Origin: Gautieria morchelliformis
Taxonomy: Eukaryota > Basidiomycota > Agaricomycetes > Gomphales > Gomphaceae
DNA: 64,000 nt
Assembly (NCBI GenBank): GCA_015179125.1
Contig: WHVA01000052.1
Span: 62,001-126,000, forward strand
Direction: 5' to 3'
Position numbers and translations under genes: made by a program. The notes beneath the pieces are model-generated. The model was not told the DNA's origin and ran no database searches. It saw only the letters and a program-made list of their open reading frames with translations. Shown here piece by piece: positions 11,126 to 21,379 of this stretch (the first letter of the stretch is position 1; each line of letters opens with the position of its first letter).

Positions 11126-11308
11126 TAAAAAACCCTGAAAAAAAATTTGAATTTTTTTTACAATTTTCTTGCTCAACAGATTCTAATAAAAATGAAAAAA
11201 ATTATTATAGTTTTTTTACATAAAAAAACACTAAAAATATTTGGAAAATCTTTACAGTTTTTTGAACAGTTTTTCAGACAAGAAAACTTTTATATGCCTG
11301 CAGTGAGT

Positions 11309-13035
11309 GGTGGCAAAATACTCCAAGTTTTTGTGGTCAGTGACAACATTGATAGGGGAACTGGAGCCCTCCAAATAATGTATCCAATGTTGAAATGCTT
11401 CAAAAATTGCCAGTAGCTCTTTATCATGGATATTGTAATTTAGTTCCACACCAGAAAATGTTTGAGAGTGGAAAGGGACCAGGTGCAGGACACCTTCATC
11501 ATTGAACTGGGACAGGATTGCACTGAGGGCATAATCCGAAGTGTCAGTTTCCACAACCATCAGCCAGTCAGGAGCCCAGTGTGACAGAATTGGAGCTGAA
11601 GTGAAAGCCTCCTTGAGGTAATTTGGCATTCTTCAGTAAACATCCATGGGGTGCCTTTACAAGTGAGCCAAGTAAGGGGAACCATGATGTCGGAATAGTT
11701 GTAGATGAAGCTCTGATAAAAATTGGCAAAGCCAAGGAAGGGCTGGATGTCTTTCACCTTCCGAGGTTCGGGCCAATTGCGGATGGTCTGAACTTTATCT
11801 TCAGACATGGTGAAGCCGTTGGTTGTGAGTATGAGCATGTAACCAAGGAATTCCACAGAGCCTCAATGCCATTTGCATTTGTCGGCTTTGGCAAAGAGGC
11901 TATGTTTCCAAAGACACTGCAAAACTTCACGTATGTGTCCCCTATGTTTGATGGGGTCATCAGAGTAGATGAGTATGTCGTCAAGATACATGATGATGCA
12001 TACATCAAGCATATCTCCAAAGATGTCATTCATGAACCATTGAAAGACCAGAGGACCGTTCGTCAAGCCGAATGGCATGACTAGCCATTTGAATGAGCCA
12101 TATCGGGTCTGGAAGGCTGTTTTCCACTTGTCACCTTTGGTGACTCAGACGAGGCGGAATGCATGTCAAAGGTCAATCTTGATATAGATCCGAGCCTTCT
12201 GAGGTGCATCCAGCAGGTCTGTGATTAACGGGAGTGGATAGCAATCTTTCTTCATGATCTTGTTGAGTGCTCAGAAATCTATGCAGAGCCGAGGTTCACC
12301 GCTCTTCTTCTTGATGAAGAGGATCAGGGCTCCATGGGAGGACCAAGTGGGCCAAATGTAACCCAGATTCAAGTGCTCATCAATGAACACTTGGAGCATG
12401 GCTAGCTCCAAGGTAGAGAGCGAATACAATGGGGTTGAGGAGGTGTGGCACCATCCTCAAGCACAATCTTCAGATCATAGGGTCGGTGGGGGGCCAAGGC
12501 GTCACCTTTTGACTTGCTAAAGACATCCGCAAAGTTATGGTACTCCGTCGGGACATCCTTGAGATCCACAAGTTTGGATTGCACAGAGGCCAAACAGGCC
12601 GAGGCCTCAGATTCAGGTTGTGCCAGATTTAGCTGGAAACATTGGGAACCCTCTAGTTTGCAGCCACAGTAAAACGCTGCTGCATTCAGGAGAGCCACCT
12701 GAGGGGCTTCCAAGATCAGAGTTGGCTCGGTCTCGGCCATAGAGGCATGAGCCACAGCCAGCAGAGGTTCCACAGGACTGCCCGGGAGGGGAGTTTGGAA
12801 TGTAATACTGCCCAGTACCCAGTCAATCAACAGACTGTAGTGGGTGAGCCAGTTGTGTCTGAGAACTACTGAAACAGACGAATCAAGGGGGGTGACAAAA
12901 AAGTCTACGCAATGGGTGTGACCATTGGGGAATGAGATAGGCAGCTCTACAGCTTCAGTAATTACTGAATTTGTACTACCATCAAAAAGCTGGAGCAGGA
13001 TTGGGGTTATGGAACGGGTTCTGATGACATGCTTA
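11309..13035 (-). pseudogene. Chromovirus protease/reverse transcriptase/RNase H
   Basis: From right to left: protease-to-RT linker (12830-12402; VPTEYHNFADVFSKSKGDAL, PHRPYDLKIVL). RT palm follows through broken frames (IFIDEHL, KIDLxHAFRLV), then MPFGLTNGPLVFQWFMND and the catalytic YLDDILIYSDD (12078-11863). RT thumb comes next (WPEPRKVKDIQPFLGFANFY; 11856-11560), then RNase H with ETDTSDYALSAILSQ, DKELLAIFEAF and VVTDHKNLEYF (to 11309). The YLDD box is intact but several stops lie between 12078 and 12402. Confidence 0.9.
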
Positions 13036-13495
13036 CACTGGAGGCATATAAAAAATTTCTGGTCTGAAAACAGTTCAAAAAACTGTAAAGATATTCCAAA
13101 TTTTTTTTAGTGTTTTTAATGTAAAAAAAATTCTGCGACTTGTCCTCCTGGCTTCAATGAGCCAGGCTTGGTTTTGGTGCCCAGGTGACCTTTAACAAAA
13201 TTTTGTGTTTTTGTTAGAATTTGTTGAGCAAGAAAATTGTAAAAAAGTTTAAAGTTTTTTTGCAGGGTTTTTCATGTCTTTTTATAAGTTTCTCTGTGAA
13301 AACACAAATAAACCCATAAAAAACCCTGAAAAAAACTTTGAATTTTTTTACTATTTTCTTGCTCAACAAATTCTAATAAAAACACGAAATTTTATTATAG
13401 TTTTTTTTACATAAAAGACACTAAAAATATTTGGATAATCTTTACAGTTTTTGCAACAGTTTTTCAGACAAGAAAACTTTTATATGCCTGCAGTG
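13036..13495. mobile_element. CACTG palindromic miniature element, copy 3 (460 bp, carrying a captured segment)
   Basis: Same termini as the other copies with TTA duplicated at 13033-13035 and 13496-13498. It is about 60 bp longer because of a non-element segment at 13131-13190 that resembles 33303-33360 of the gypsy element in the KDZ arm. It splits the protease region of the chromovirus. Confidence 0.9.
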
Positions 13496-13498
13496 TTA

Positions 13499-14660
13499 TG
13501 TACAAAAGCGGATTCAATGAAGCAATGAGTGGAACCAGAATCTACTAGAGCTTTAAACTTTTGGTTTGGAATGAGGGATGAGGACAAATTAACTATGAGG
13601 GAGTTAGGAGAAAAGAGAGCGGAAGCATTGATTCTTACCTCCCCTAATGAGTTTGGTTATCCATCCGGCATTGGTGGGCATGAGTTTGCCATCCTTTCCA
13701 AGCATATCCAGTTCAGGTTTTTTCTGACCCTCAGACTGATTGTTCCCCTTCAGCTTGTCCTTGCCTTTGCCTTGGTGGTTACTACTGGCATTGCCATGAG
13801 AGCTGCCTGAACTTTGACCCTGATGTCGGTCATTGTTCTGGGGGGCTCAGTTTTGATTGGAGGTCCTATCGTTCTTGGCCTCGGGTTTGGGGGTGGGGTG
13901 TGCCTCACAAGAGACTTCACCATATCATTCCCAATACCTTTGGTCGATTTTCTGAATGAGGTCTTGGAGGTGGTCAAGGGTTCAGGGTTTGTCAAAGTGC
14001 ACCATCTCATCTTTGATTCACTTCGGCAAGGCCAAATAAGCTCAGCAGTGCAAAGCTGAATTGTTGTACTGGATGTGAGTCTGTAGAAGTCAACAAAAAA
14101 CTGGGTTACCTTGTGACTATCCTTCATGACCAGGTTCTCGAGCTCAATCTCAGCATCAGCAACCTGATCGTAAGGCCCAAAGTTCAAGTAGAGCTCTTCT
14201 GTGAACACTGTGTAATCCAAAGCCCAGGCAGCTTCGTCAGCAGGGTCATCTGCAAGGTAAGGCTCAAAGTAGTCTAGAGCTGTTCCCTTGAGGAAGGATA
14301 AGATGTAGTTCACCTTCATAGAACCATCTTGGAAAGCTTGGGGTTTGGCATGGAAATTCAACATACACTGATGAAGAAACCCTCAGAGCTTCTTTGGGTC
14401 GGAGCCATCAAACTGGTCAGGTTTATAGCCATAACTTGACAGACCCACACTGCTACACATTACCACCATCCAACAATTCTCCCCCTGACGCATAATGCTC
14501 CCACAGAGCTTACCAACCTGTCCACACTTTGCACCACCAACCCTGACCACCCTGCCTGGACTGGCCATTTGCTGAGGCCACAGCCATGAAGGGCTGGACC
14601 GCGCCGGCTCATCACAGCTGTAGAATAGGGATCTCGTTTTCCCTATGCTCACACTCAAAA
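13499..14660 (-). pseudogene. Chromovirus gag
   Basis: The minus strand reads GYKPDQFDGSDPKKL, then an in-frame stop at about 14383, then GFLHQCMLNFHAKPQAF, YILSFLKGTALDYFEPYL and LYLNFGPYDQVADAEIELE. This is the capsid domain pattern of chromovirus gag. The C-terminal half (13750-14000) is proline and basic rich. No zinc knuckle is intact. Gag is the 5'-most gene; no LTR was recognised to its right. Confidence 0.85.
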
Positions 14661-14751
14661 CCAGTTGTAGTCTCTTCTTCCCATATCATGCAGTCTAACT
14701 GCCACAGAATAACAATACATTAGATAGATATATTATCTCTTACACAGTAGT

Positions 14752-14794
14752 ATAGTGCACCATACGCGCTTAGCGCTTCGAGCACTGTAATTGA

Positions 14795-14870
<76 letters not shown>
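14752..14870. repeat. Non-LTR-like 3' tail with (CT)n microsatellite
   Basis: AGTGCACCATA...AGCACTGTAATTGATT (14755-14796) followed by about 70 bases of CT repeat. The same unit, AGTGCACCATAA...AGCACTCTAATTGATTT plus a short CT run, lies at 52338-52398 behind the zinc-knuckle ORF1. A shared 3' end ending in a simple repeat fits 5'-truncated non-LTR retroelement copies; this is inference. Confidence 0.5.
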
Positions 14871-14873
<3 letters not shown>

Positions 14874-15156
14874 TACGCATCTATGCAAGGCGGTTTATAA
14901 TGTGATAGTTACACACCCGGAGTACAACGCCAACGGACAGTACACAGCCCCTGTGGTGCTTTTCGCCTTCGTCATCAGGTTACAGTGTTGTGAGTGCTGC
15001 TTCTAATGCTGAAGGTAATTTGTCTGAGAAAAATTATTTCACAGCATTGGTGCTTTCCTCGTCACTTGATGCGGGAGTTTCGACCTTGTACGTAGATGCT
15101 TCCTGTCACGCTGTCTCTCACATCGTTGTATTCAGATTTGTTGGACTTGGCGACTG
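14871..15156 (+). pseudogene. Captured fragment of pns1 (3' exons and introns)
   Basis: Bases 14871-15156 match 20921-21239 of the host pns1 gene at about 93-95% by eye. They cover part of an intron, the exon encoding the HPEYNANGQYTAPVV region, a gtgagt...ttcacag intron and the exon encoding DAGVSTLY. Because intron sequence is included, the copy arose at DNA level, not by reverse transcription. It ends mid-exon at 15156, where chromovirus integrase begins, and the frame happens to stay open so that an ORF (14990-16426) spans both. Confidence 0.88.
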
Positions 15157-16720
15157 TGTAGACCGGGATGAAAAGGTTGTCAAGGCTCTCAAAGAACTGG
15201 GCTCCTCTGGAAATTTACGAGGAGAAGAGTGGTCTGAACAGGATGGGCTTGTCCTCTATCACAACAAAGTGTACGTGCCGCTTGATGCAAAACTACGACA
15301 TGACATAGTGAAAGCGCACCATGACATGCCTCTCACCGGTCACCCTGGTCATTGGAGAACCACTGAACTAGTTGCTCGGAGTTACTGGTGGCCTGGGATG
15401 GGACGTTACATTGCAAAATACGTGAAGGCCTGTGACCTGTGCAACCGGACAAAAACCTTTCCTGCTTCTCCCATTGGCGAGCTTCTACCAAACCATATCC
15501 CAGACCGTAGATGGCAGGTTATGTCTGTTGACTTGATCGTAGAACTGCCTACCAGTCATGGCTATGATGCTCTCCTTGTTGTCGTCGATCGCCTCTCAAA
15601 GCGTGCACATGTCATTCCCACCACTTCAGATGTAATTTCGGTGGGAGTTGCCCGACTCTTCCGTGATCATGTTTGGAAACTTCATGGGCTCCCTGAAGAA
15701 ATCATCAGTGATCGAGGCACACAGTTCATCTCCCAGTTCATGCGTGAACTGAACAAACTTCTTGGTGTCAAAGTCGCTGCCTCTACTGCTTATCACCCCC
15801 AAACTGATGGACAGACTGAAAGGGTTAATCAGGAGATTGAGCAATACCTTCGACTATTCATCAACCAGCGTCAGGATGATTGGTTTGAATGGATATCCTT
15901 GGCCGAGTTTGCCTATAACAACCGAATCCATGCCTCAACCCAGACTACACCCTTCATGTTGGACAGTGGCCAACATCCAAGGCTGGGACTGGAACCAGTC
16001 CGGGAAACTCGACTCGAGGCCCTGGATGAGTTCACAACACGGATGGAAGCGGCCACAAGAGAAGCTCGTTCGGCCCTGTCCAAGGCAGCAGAGGACATGG
16101 CACGCTTCTATGATGTGCACCATAAAGCAGCCCCAGTTTATAAGCTTGGTGACAAGGTCTGGCTCAATGCACAAAACATCACAACCACTCGCCCAATGAA
16201 GAAGCTAGACCACAAGTGGCTAGGCCCCTACACTGTTAATAAGGTGGTCTCACGAAATGCCTATGGTCTAAATCTTCCTACATCCTTTGGTCGCACACAT
16301 CCAGTGTTCTCTGTCGTCCTGCTTCGGCCATATGAAGATGACCCAATCCTTGAACATCATGCCCCTCCACCACCCCCCCTGTCATACGGGATGGAGCCGA
16401 AGAATATGAAGTTGAAAGGATTCTAGACAGCAGGATGTTCCGTGGAAGGTTGGAGTATCTCGTGCGCTGGAAGGGCTATGGAGCTGCCGACGATCTCTGG
16501 CTACCAGCGAAAGATGTCTCTGGGGCAAAGCGACTCGTTAAAGAATTTCACCGGCAGAACCCAGAGGCACCTCAGCGTATCTCAGCAGCCACATATATGT
16601 CCCTCCCCTTCCAGAGATTTCAAAACTTCACAGAACCTTCCAGGAAAACTCTCTTCGACTGGACAGCAGGCAGGGCTTCTACTTATGATGTCAAGGGTCC
16701 AGAACCCCAAAGATAAGCGA
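15157..16720 (+). pseudogene. Ty3/gypsy chromovirus integrase and chromodomain, 5'-truncated
   Basis: Integrase begins abruptly in the linker before the H2C2 zinc finger (AHHDMPLTGHPGHW...CDLCNR). The DDE triad is intact: VDLIVELP, SDRGTQF, TDGQTERVNQE. The C-terminal part has YKLGDKVWL and RPMKKLDHKWLGPY. A run of C at about 16370-16380 shifts the frame by one base (PPPPPPLSYG instead of the expected VIRDGAEEYEVERILDSRM). The chromodomain follows in the other frame at 16435-16716 (LEYLVRWKGYG...DDLWLPAKDV). Everything upstream of integrase is missing, replaced by pns1 sequence. Sequence is much better preserved than the element at 1-1640. Confidence 0.92.
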
Positions 16721-16822
16721 TATCGGCCTCCGCCTAACCAATTCATTCCGATAAGCTATATATCCCCTCTCCACCTGTGACCGCTCACTTCCACTGCATC
16801 GACCCCACCACATCCATCAACC

Positions 16823-17278
16823 ATGTCCTCGCCCGCCATTGAGCTTGTTGCCCTCCCCAGCTTCACCCAAAACCTCTCTGACCTGCCAAACATGTCACGT
16901 GTCGATCCCACTCTCTTGCACTTCTCCAGCTTCTCGTCATCCAGAGCAGCCAGTGAAGCCAAGCTACAAAGGATGCTTGACTGCCGTGATCTCGATGTCG
17001 CATGGTCTTCAAAGTGGTCCGTCAGCTCTGAGGACCTCACACCAGCGGAGAGTCAGGCACCCACTCGCCCTGCACTCGCATTCCTCAGACCCCAACACAG
17101 ACGAGAGAACACATACTACATCGGCGACCCTGTCTTCCTCAACAATGGAACCCCCCTTGTGGAACCCCCTACACTTTCGAAGGCTGGGTGGGGCGGCGTT
17201 TCCGTAACATGGCAGGAGAGCGAATACGTCGAGCAAGGTTCCGAGGGCCGCACTTGCCCATGGACCCCAATCCCCTGA
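16823..17278 (+). CDS. Hypothetical ORF between chromodomain and 3' LTR
   Basis: A 151-codon ORF starting MSSPAIELVALPSFTQNL sits about 100 bases after the chromodomain and 150 bases before the 3' LTR. It shows no recognised domain. It may be an extra gene of this retroelement lineage (a downstream ORF also exists in the element at 29650-36701) or a remnant of host sequence. A CHIP-like or catalytic motif was not seen. Confidence 0.4.
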   Translation: MSSPAIELVALPSFTQNLSDLPNMSRVDPTLLHFSSFSSSRAASEAKLQRMLDCRDLDVAWSSKWSVSSEDLTPAESQAPTRPALAFLRPQHRRENTYYIGDPVFLNNGTPLVEPPTLSKAGWGGVSVTWQESEYVEQGSEGRTCPWTPIP

Positions 17279-17416
17279 GCTCATCATTGACCTGCGTTAC
17301 CAGGAAGGGAAGGGCCAGGAGAGATGGTGGTCCCGCCTGTGGCATACTTGGAAACGATGTCTCGGTGGATGTTGAGGGCTAGGTGGCAGCTGTGCTTGTC
17401 GGGACGACAAGCATTG

Positions 17417-17728
17417 AGAGGGGGGTGATGTCAGGGTTCACGCATTTCCTTCTTCCATGAGTTTCCGTTACCTTCCGTCAGTTTCCATAACCTTCCATCA
17501 CATTCCATCACCTTCTGTCACACTCCGTCACATGTCACATTCCGTCACCTTCCGTAACCTTCTACAAGTTTCCATCTCCCCTATTATGTAAGCCTTGCCA
17601 GCGCTATAAGACTGTAGCCCGTGTGGTGGCGTTTCCTCAGCTTGATCTCTGAGGATACCCACTACACAGGCAAGTCCCCATGTATCTATCGTTGGTAGAG
17701 TTATAAACTGAGGATACCCACTACACAG
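17417..17728 (+). repeat. Polypurine tract and 3' LTR of the chromovirus at 15-17.4 kb
   Basis: PPT agaggggggtga at 17417-17428 is followed by TGTCAGGGTTCACGC. The LTR contains a degenerate tandem array of about ten CCTTCCGTCA-like units (17447-17575), a TATA-like CTATAAGACTG (about 17611) and ends in GGATACCCACTACACA. That end motif occurs twice (17650-17669 and 17709-17728), so the last ~58 bp are duplicated or the true end is at 17727. No 5' LTR exists in the window. Confidence 0.75.
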
Positions 17729-18458
17729 TTGGTCATTGTCCTAGTATCGGCTCTTATCTCCTTGAGTATCTTTGGTTGTGGCTTCGTCATTAGTGTTGCC
17801 CTCACACATCCATTCAGACAATATGTGGTGTGACAATCAATACAGCTCTCGTCGATAAACACAAGACGCTCCAGGGACTCATGACCAATTTTGAAACCAA
17901 ATAGAGTGCGCAAATTTTCATTGCGCTCGGCAGCGACCTTGGACAGCTGTGGAAAGCATGAGTAGACTAGAAGAGGGCGAAGCATTAGAACATACCTTTT
18001 TGCGGGTGAGACCAAGGTCTGTCATTGTGTCCCATAAGGTGCTGATTCCAACTGTTATCCCATACAGGCGCTGCATGATGGTTTGTATCTCATCCAAGTA
18101 TAGGTCAGGGAACTGCTCTGTAAGCCGAAGAAGAAACTACAGTAATATACAAAGTGAGAAAATATGGTCATCTTCACTCTGTAGTGGAAATGCTTACCTC
18201 CATTTCCTCTGGAGTCATAATCTTCCTTCTATTTCCCATCTTTCCATGTCCCTGCATGACTACCTCACCAGTAGTACACCACAATTGGAGGATGCACTCG
18301 ACAACACGCTTTGACATGTTCAGATCAAGTGCAATGTCATCGATCTTCTTCTCCCGCATGAACCGTTGGTAAATTACACGCTTCCGGAGGTCTTCAGAGT
18401 ATGTTTGACGCTCCCTTTGGTGTTCAGGCAGGTAGCGAGGCATCCAGTACAAGTACAA
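17729..18458 (-). pseudogene. Tc1/mariner (IS630-like) transposase, C-terminally truncated
   Basis: The minus strand encodes an N-terminal helix-turn-helix (TYSEDLRKRVIYQRF...IDDIALDLNMSKRVVE; 18415-18280). After a short intron it reads LTEQFPDLYLDEIQTIMQ and GITVGISTLWDTM. After a second intron (donor near 17998, acceptor near 17950) comes LSKVAAERNENLR and the first catalytic Asp in LVFIDESCID. Homology stops at about 17730, next to the LTR of the preceding chromovirus, so the second Asp and the final D/E are missing. Two introns with proper borders show that it was once expressed as a spliced gene. Confidence 0.85.
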
Positions 18459-19072
18459 GTATGTAATATCACGTGAGCATCATGTGTTACATGTCAAAGA
18501 GAATAGTGTGTGCAGAGATAGGAAGTCCAGGTAGGCCTGAAAAAATACGTTACATGTAATTATTGTAAATATACGTTATATACCATAGTTTAGAGTGTTA
18601 CAATCAGCATTTATGGCCTTGTAGAAAGCTAAAAGGCTGGAAAGGTGCTCAATTAGTATGCAGCCCTCCCCCTTCCCTAAACCATTCAGTATACAATTCC
18701 ATTAGTTTCAAACATTTATACATGTATATTACTCTAGTCTGAGAATGCTACATCCTCTGCTTATAAGCCTATTTTTTCGAATATTAGAATCTGCATAATA
18801 AGCTATATATTTTGTACTAAATGGTAGATACTATATCATATATAGTTATTACAAAAGATCAGGTCTTATTATCCACTAGTTATCGAGGTATACATGTTTC
18901 TTTCTGAACGGCTGTCACGGAGTCAAAATTCAGACTCCGCCTTATGTACCCGGAACAGCTGTAAGTACGTTCAATCAATATGTGACGTCATCGAAGCCGC
19001 GGAAGCAAATGACACTTACTACATAGCCATACAATACAATGTCTGGTAGTCACTCCTGTTACACGCCACCAG
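18459..19072 (+). promoter_or_regulatory. Intergenic region and pns1 promoter with CRE-like site
   Basis: The first 430 bases are AT-rich with no ORF. Just upstream of the pns1 start is a perfect palindrome TGACGTCA at 18983-18990, the cAMP-response/ATF-CREB core, about 85 bp before the ATG. Its use here is inferred from the motif only. Confidence 0.45.
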
Positions 19073-21379
19073 ATGGCATCCTATCCAAACTATCAAGCTC
19101 CTCAGGCTCCTCCGCCAGGCCATCAGCCGTACGGAACTCAACCCGCATACTATCCAGGTCCTTCTGGTCCGTATGCTCCAACCCAGGCCCCTTCAAAGGA
19201 AGCAAATGAATCGGGGCATGCTGCTCAACGGGGAGACGGCAGGGAGTATCAAGAGTATGGTTTACCTATGGAAATCAAGAAGAAAAGGATAAACGATGTT
19301 GTCTTTTTAATTTTCTTTGTTCTACAGGTCAGGAAGGAGTCGTTTGGGTTGGCAGTCAGCTTATTTAAGCTTTATATTTTATCCAGTTTCTTGGATTCGC
19401 TGCATTAAGTGGCATTGTGCTGCATAGTTGGATACAAGACGGCGGCCTGGGCGGAGGCGTTGGTAGCGGGACGAATGGCTTTAACACTGGCACGCGTGTC
19501 ACGCTCAACCAACATACAGCGTTCCTGCTTCTCTTTGTCACAGCTGCAGGTCTTGTCTTTTCGACCGTGTATCTCATCCTCGTTCGCACTTTCACCAAGC
19601 TAATCATGCACCTCACCCTCATCATGTCTGTGCTATTCAACGTACGCTATTGCTTATTTTTGCCCACCTTTGCTGAATCCCGTGCTCTGTTCAGATTGGA
19701 ATTTGTGTATATTACTGGATAACAAGGTACTACTGTATGTATGCATGCACCTAGACACCACCAAGAGCTCTAGCTTATGTATTGTCTAGCTGGTGCCATC
19801 ATCTTCACGATTATCGCGCTATTCTCAGTGCTGGCCTACTTTGGCTTTCGTTCACGAATCCCGCTTGCGAGTCTCTTCCTGCAGGTTACTATGGACATCG
19901 CCAAGCATCACACTAGTGTGTATGTGGTCGGTTTCACTGCGTTAATCATCCAGGCCGCTCTCAGCGTCTGGTTTACCTTCACCGCCATGGCCACGTAAGC
20001 GCGTAGCATTCCGTATCTCGTACTTGCTTTCTGATGTATAGTCTTCAGCTATACGAGGTACACACCTGGTAATCCTTGTACGTTGGCGAATCTAACAGTT
20101 AGCAGCTCGTCTGACGTCGAGATCTAGCGTGTTCATCAGGAACGCACTGCTCTAGTGCAACTGTCGCAGGATTGATCTTCTTCGAGGTCTTCAGTTTCCT
20201 CTGGACATCTCAGGTGGTTAGCAACGTTGCGTTGGCTACTCTGGCTGGTGGTCCATATGGAGGTATACATTTTACAGTAATACTGCGACGCTCTGACCTT
20301 ACAGTCGATTTTCCAGCATGGTACTACTATGGCTCACGCTATCAGGGAAATATGCCTGCTCATCCACGCTCTCCCTGGGATCCATAGCTTTTGGATCTCT
20401 TGTCGTCACTTTACTTGAAATCATCCGTCTGGTTCTCAACGCAGCCCGCCAGTACGCAGATGCTGATGGCCATCGTAAGTGGGGCGTCATCGTCTGCGTG
20501 CCTGCGTTCTGACCAAGTCGCAGCCGTGGCGGCTTGCTTGGCATGTTGCGCTGAATGCTTTATTGGATGCATTGAGTGGTTGGTGAAATACTTCAACAGG
20601 TACAGCCTTTGTTTGACTCCGTGTGATAAAGCATCGCAAACCATGTTTTTCAAGATACGCCTACATTGAAATTGCCTTATACGGTAAACCATACATTACA
20701 GCAGCCAAGGACACTTGGCGGCTTTTTCGAGACCGTGGTATCGATGCGATTGTGAATGACTCTCTCGTTTCCACGAGTCAGTGCCAGGCTTGACCTGTAG
20801 CCCGCTTACATGCTCAGTCCTGGATTTGCAGCTTTGACCTGGGGCGCATACATCGTCGGTCTTTTATCGTCCTTGCTGGGATACCTTTATCTGCGTCGTG
20901 AGTTCTTTGCTGCTCTCGCTTACCCTACGCACCTGTGCAAGGCTGTTTATAATGTGAGGCTGTTTATAATGTGATGCTGTTTATAATGTGATAGTTACAC
21001 ACCCGGAGTACAACGCCAACGGACAGTACACAGCCCCAGTGGTGCTTTTCGCCTTCATCATCGGGTTACAGTGTTGTGAGTGCTGCCTCTAATGCTGAAG
21101 GTAGTTTGCTTGAGAAAGATTATCTCGCAGCATTGGCGCTTTCATTGTCACTTGATGCGGGAGTTTCGACCTTGTACGTAGATGCTTCCTGTCACGCTGT
21201 CTCTCACATCGTTGTATTCAGATTTGTTGGACTTGGCGAGGATCCGCAAGTACTTGCTGAACGGGCGCCCGAGCTATTTGGGGTACGTGTCACGTCTATT
21301 TTCTGTCGTACTCACACCCACCTGGCTTTAGATGATCCGAGAGGAATACCCTAAAGTTGTCCGAGATGTCCGTACTTGA
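19073..21379 (+). CDS. pns1: Choline transporter-like protein Pns1 (multi-exon; one suspected frameshift)
   Basis: Polytopic plasma-membrane protein of the CTL/Pns1 family. N-terminal P/Y/Q-rich tail (MASYPNYQAPQAPPPG), then membrane segments in separate exons: INDVVFLIFF, FLGFAALSGIVL, FLLLFVTAAGLVFSTVYLI, IGICVYYWITRYYSGAIIFT, SVYVVGFTALIIQAALSVWF, GLIFFEVFSFLW, SLGSIAFGSLVVTLLE, ALTWGAYIVGLL, and a C-terminal GVSTLFVGLGEDPQVLAE ending in IREEYPKVVRDVRT. At least nine short introns are inferred, e.g. gtatgt near 19734 and gtgagt at 21074. Family hallmarks WYYYG (exon from 20318) and STLSLGSIAF (20360 on) lie in different frames, so a small deletion near 20340-20372 may have disabled the gene; an assembly error is the alternative. 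The last exons are duplicated at 14871-15156. Confidence 0.88.

Larger units (their letters stand above)
9905..11305. mobile_element. CACTG palindromic miniature element, copy 1 (outer, split)
   Basis: Left half 9905-10129 and right half 11126-11305 form one ~400-bp fold-back element. The ends are CACTGGAGGCATATAAAA and TTTTATATGCCTGCAGTG. It carries a 3-bp duplication AGT (9902-9904 and 11306-11308) and disrupts RNase H of the chromovirus; removing it restores the frame. A solo LTR and a second miniature element are nested inside. CACTR termini with 3-bp duplications are the hallmark of the CACTA (CMC/EnSpm) superfamily. No ORF. Confidence 0.88.
7135..14660 (-). mobile_element. Minus-strand Ty3/gypsy chromovirus, nested and decayed
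   Basis: Read from right to left, the pieces give the canonical order gag (14.66-13.5 kb), protease/RT/RNase H (13.0-11.3 kb), RNase H end and integrase (9.9-8.9 kb), integrase C-terminus and chromodomain (7.9-7.1 kb). Four insertions split it: a 460-bp palindromic element (13036-13495), a 1.4-kb composite (9905-11305) and a solo LTR (7890-8894), with further elements inside the composite. Removing each insertion plus one target duplication restores collinear protein homology, for example [16 protein letters not shown] across 11308/9904 and NWSEL|LPLAEF across 8895/7889. Stops and frameshifts are numerous. Flanking LTRs were not found. Confidence 0.88.

Noticed and set aside
14799..14869. (CT)n tract read as an ORF of SLSLSL
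   Set aside because: Simple repeat with no coding evidence.
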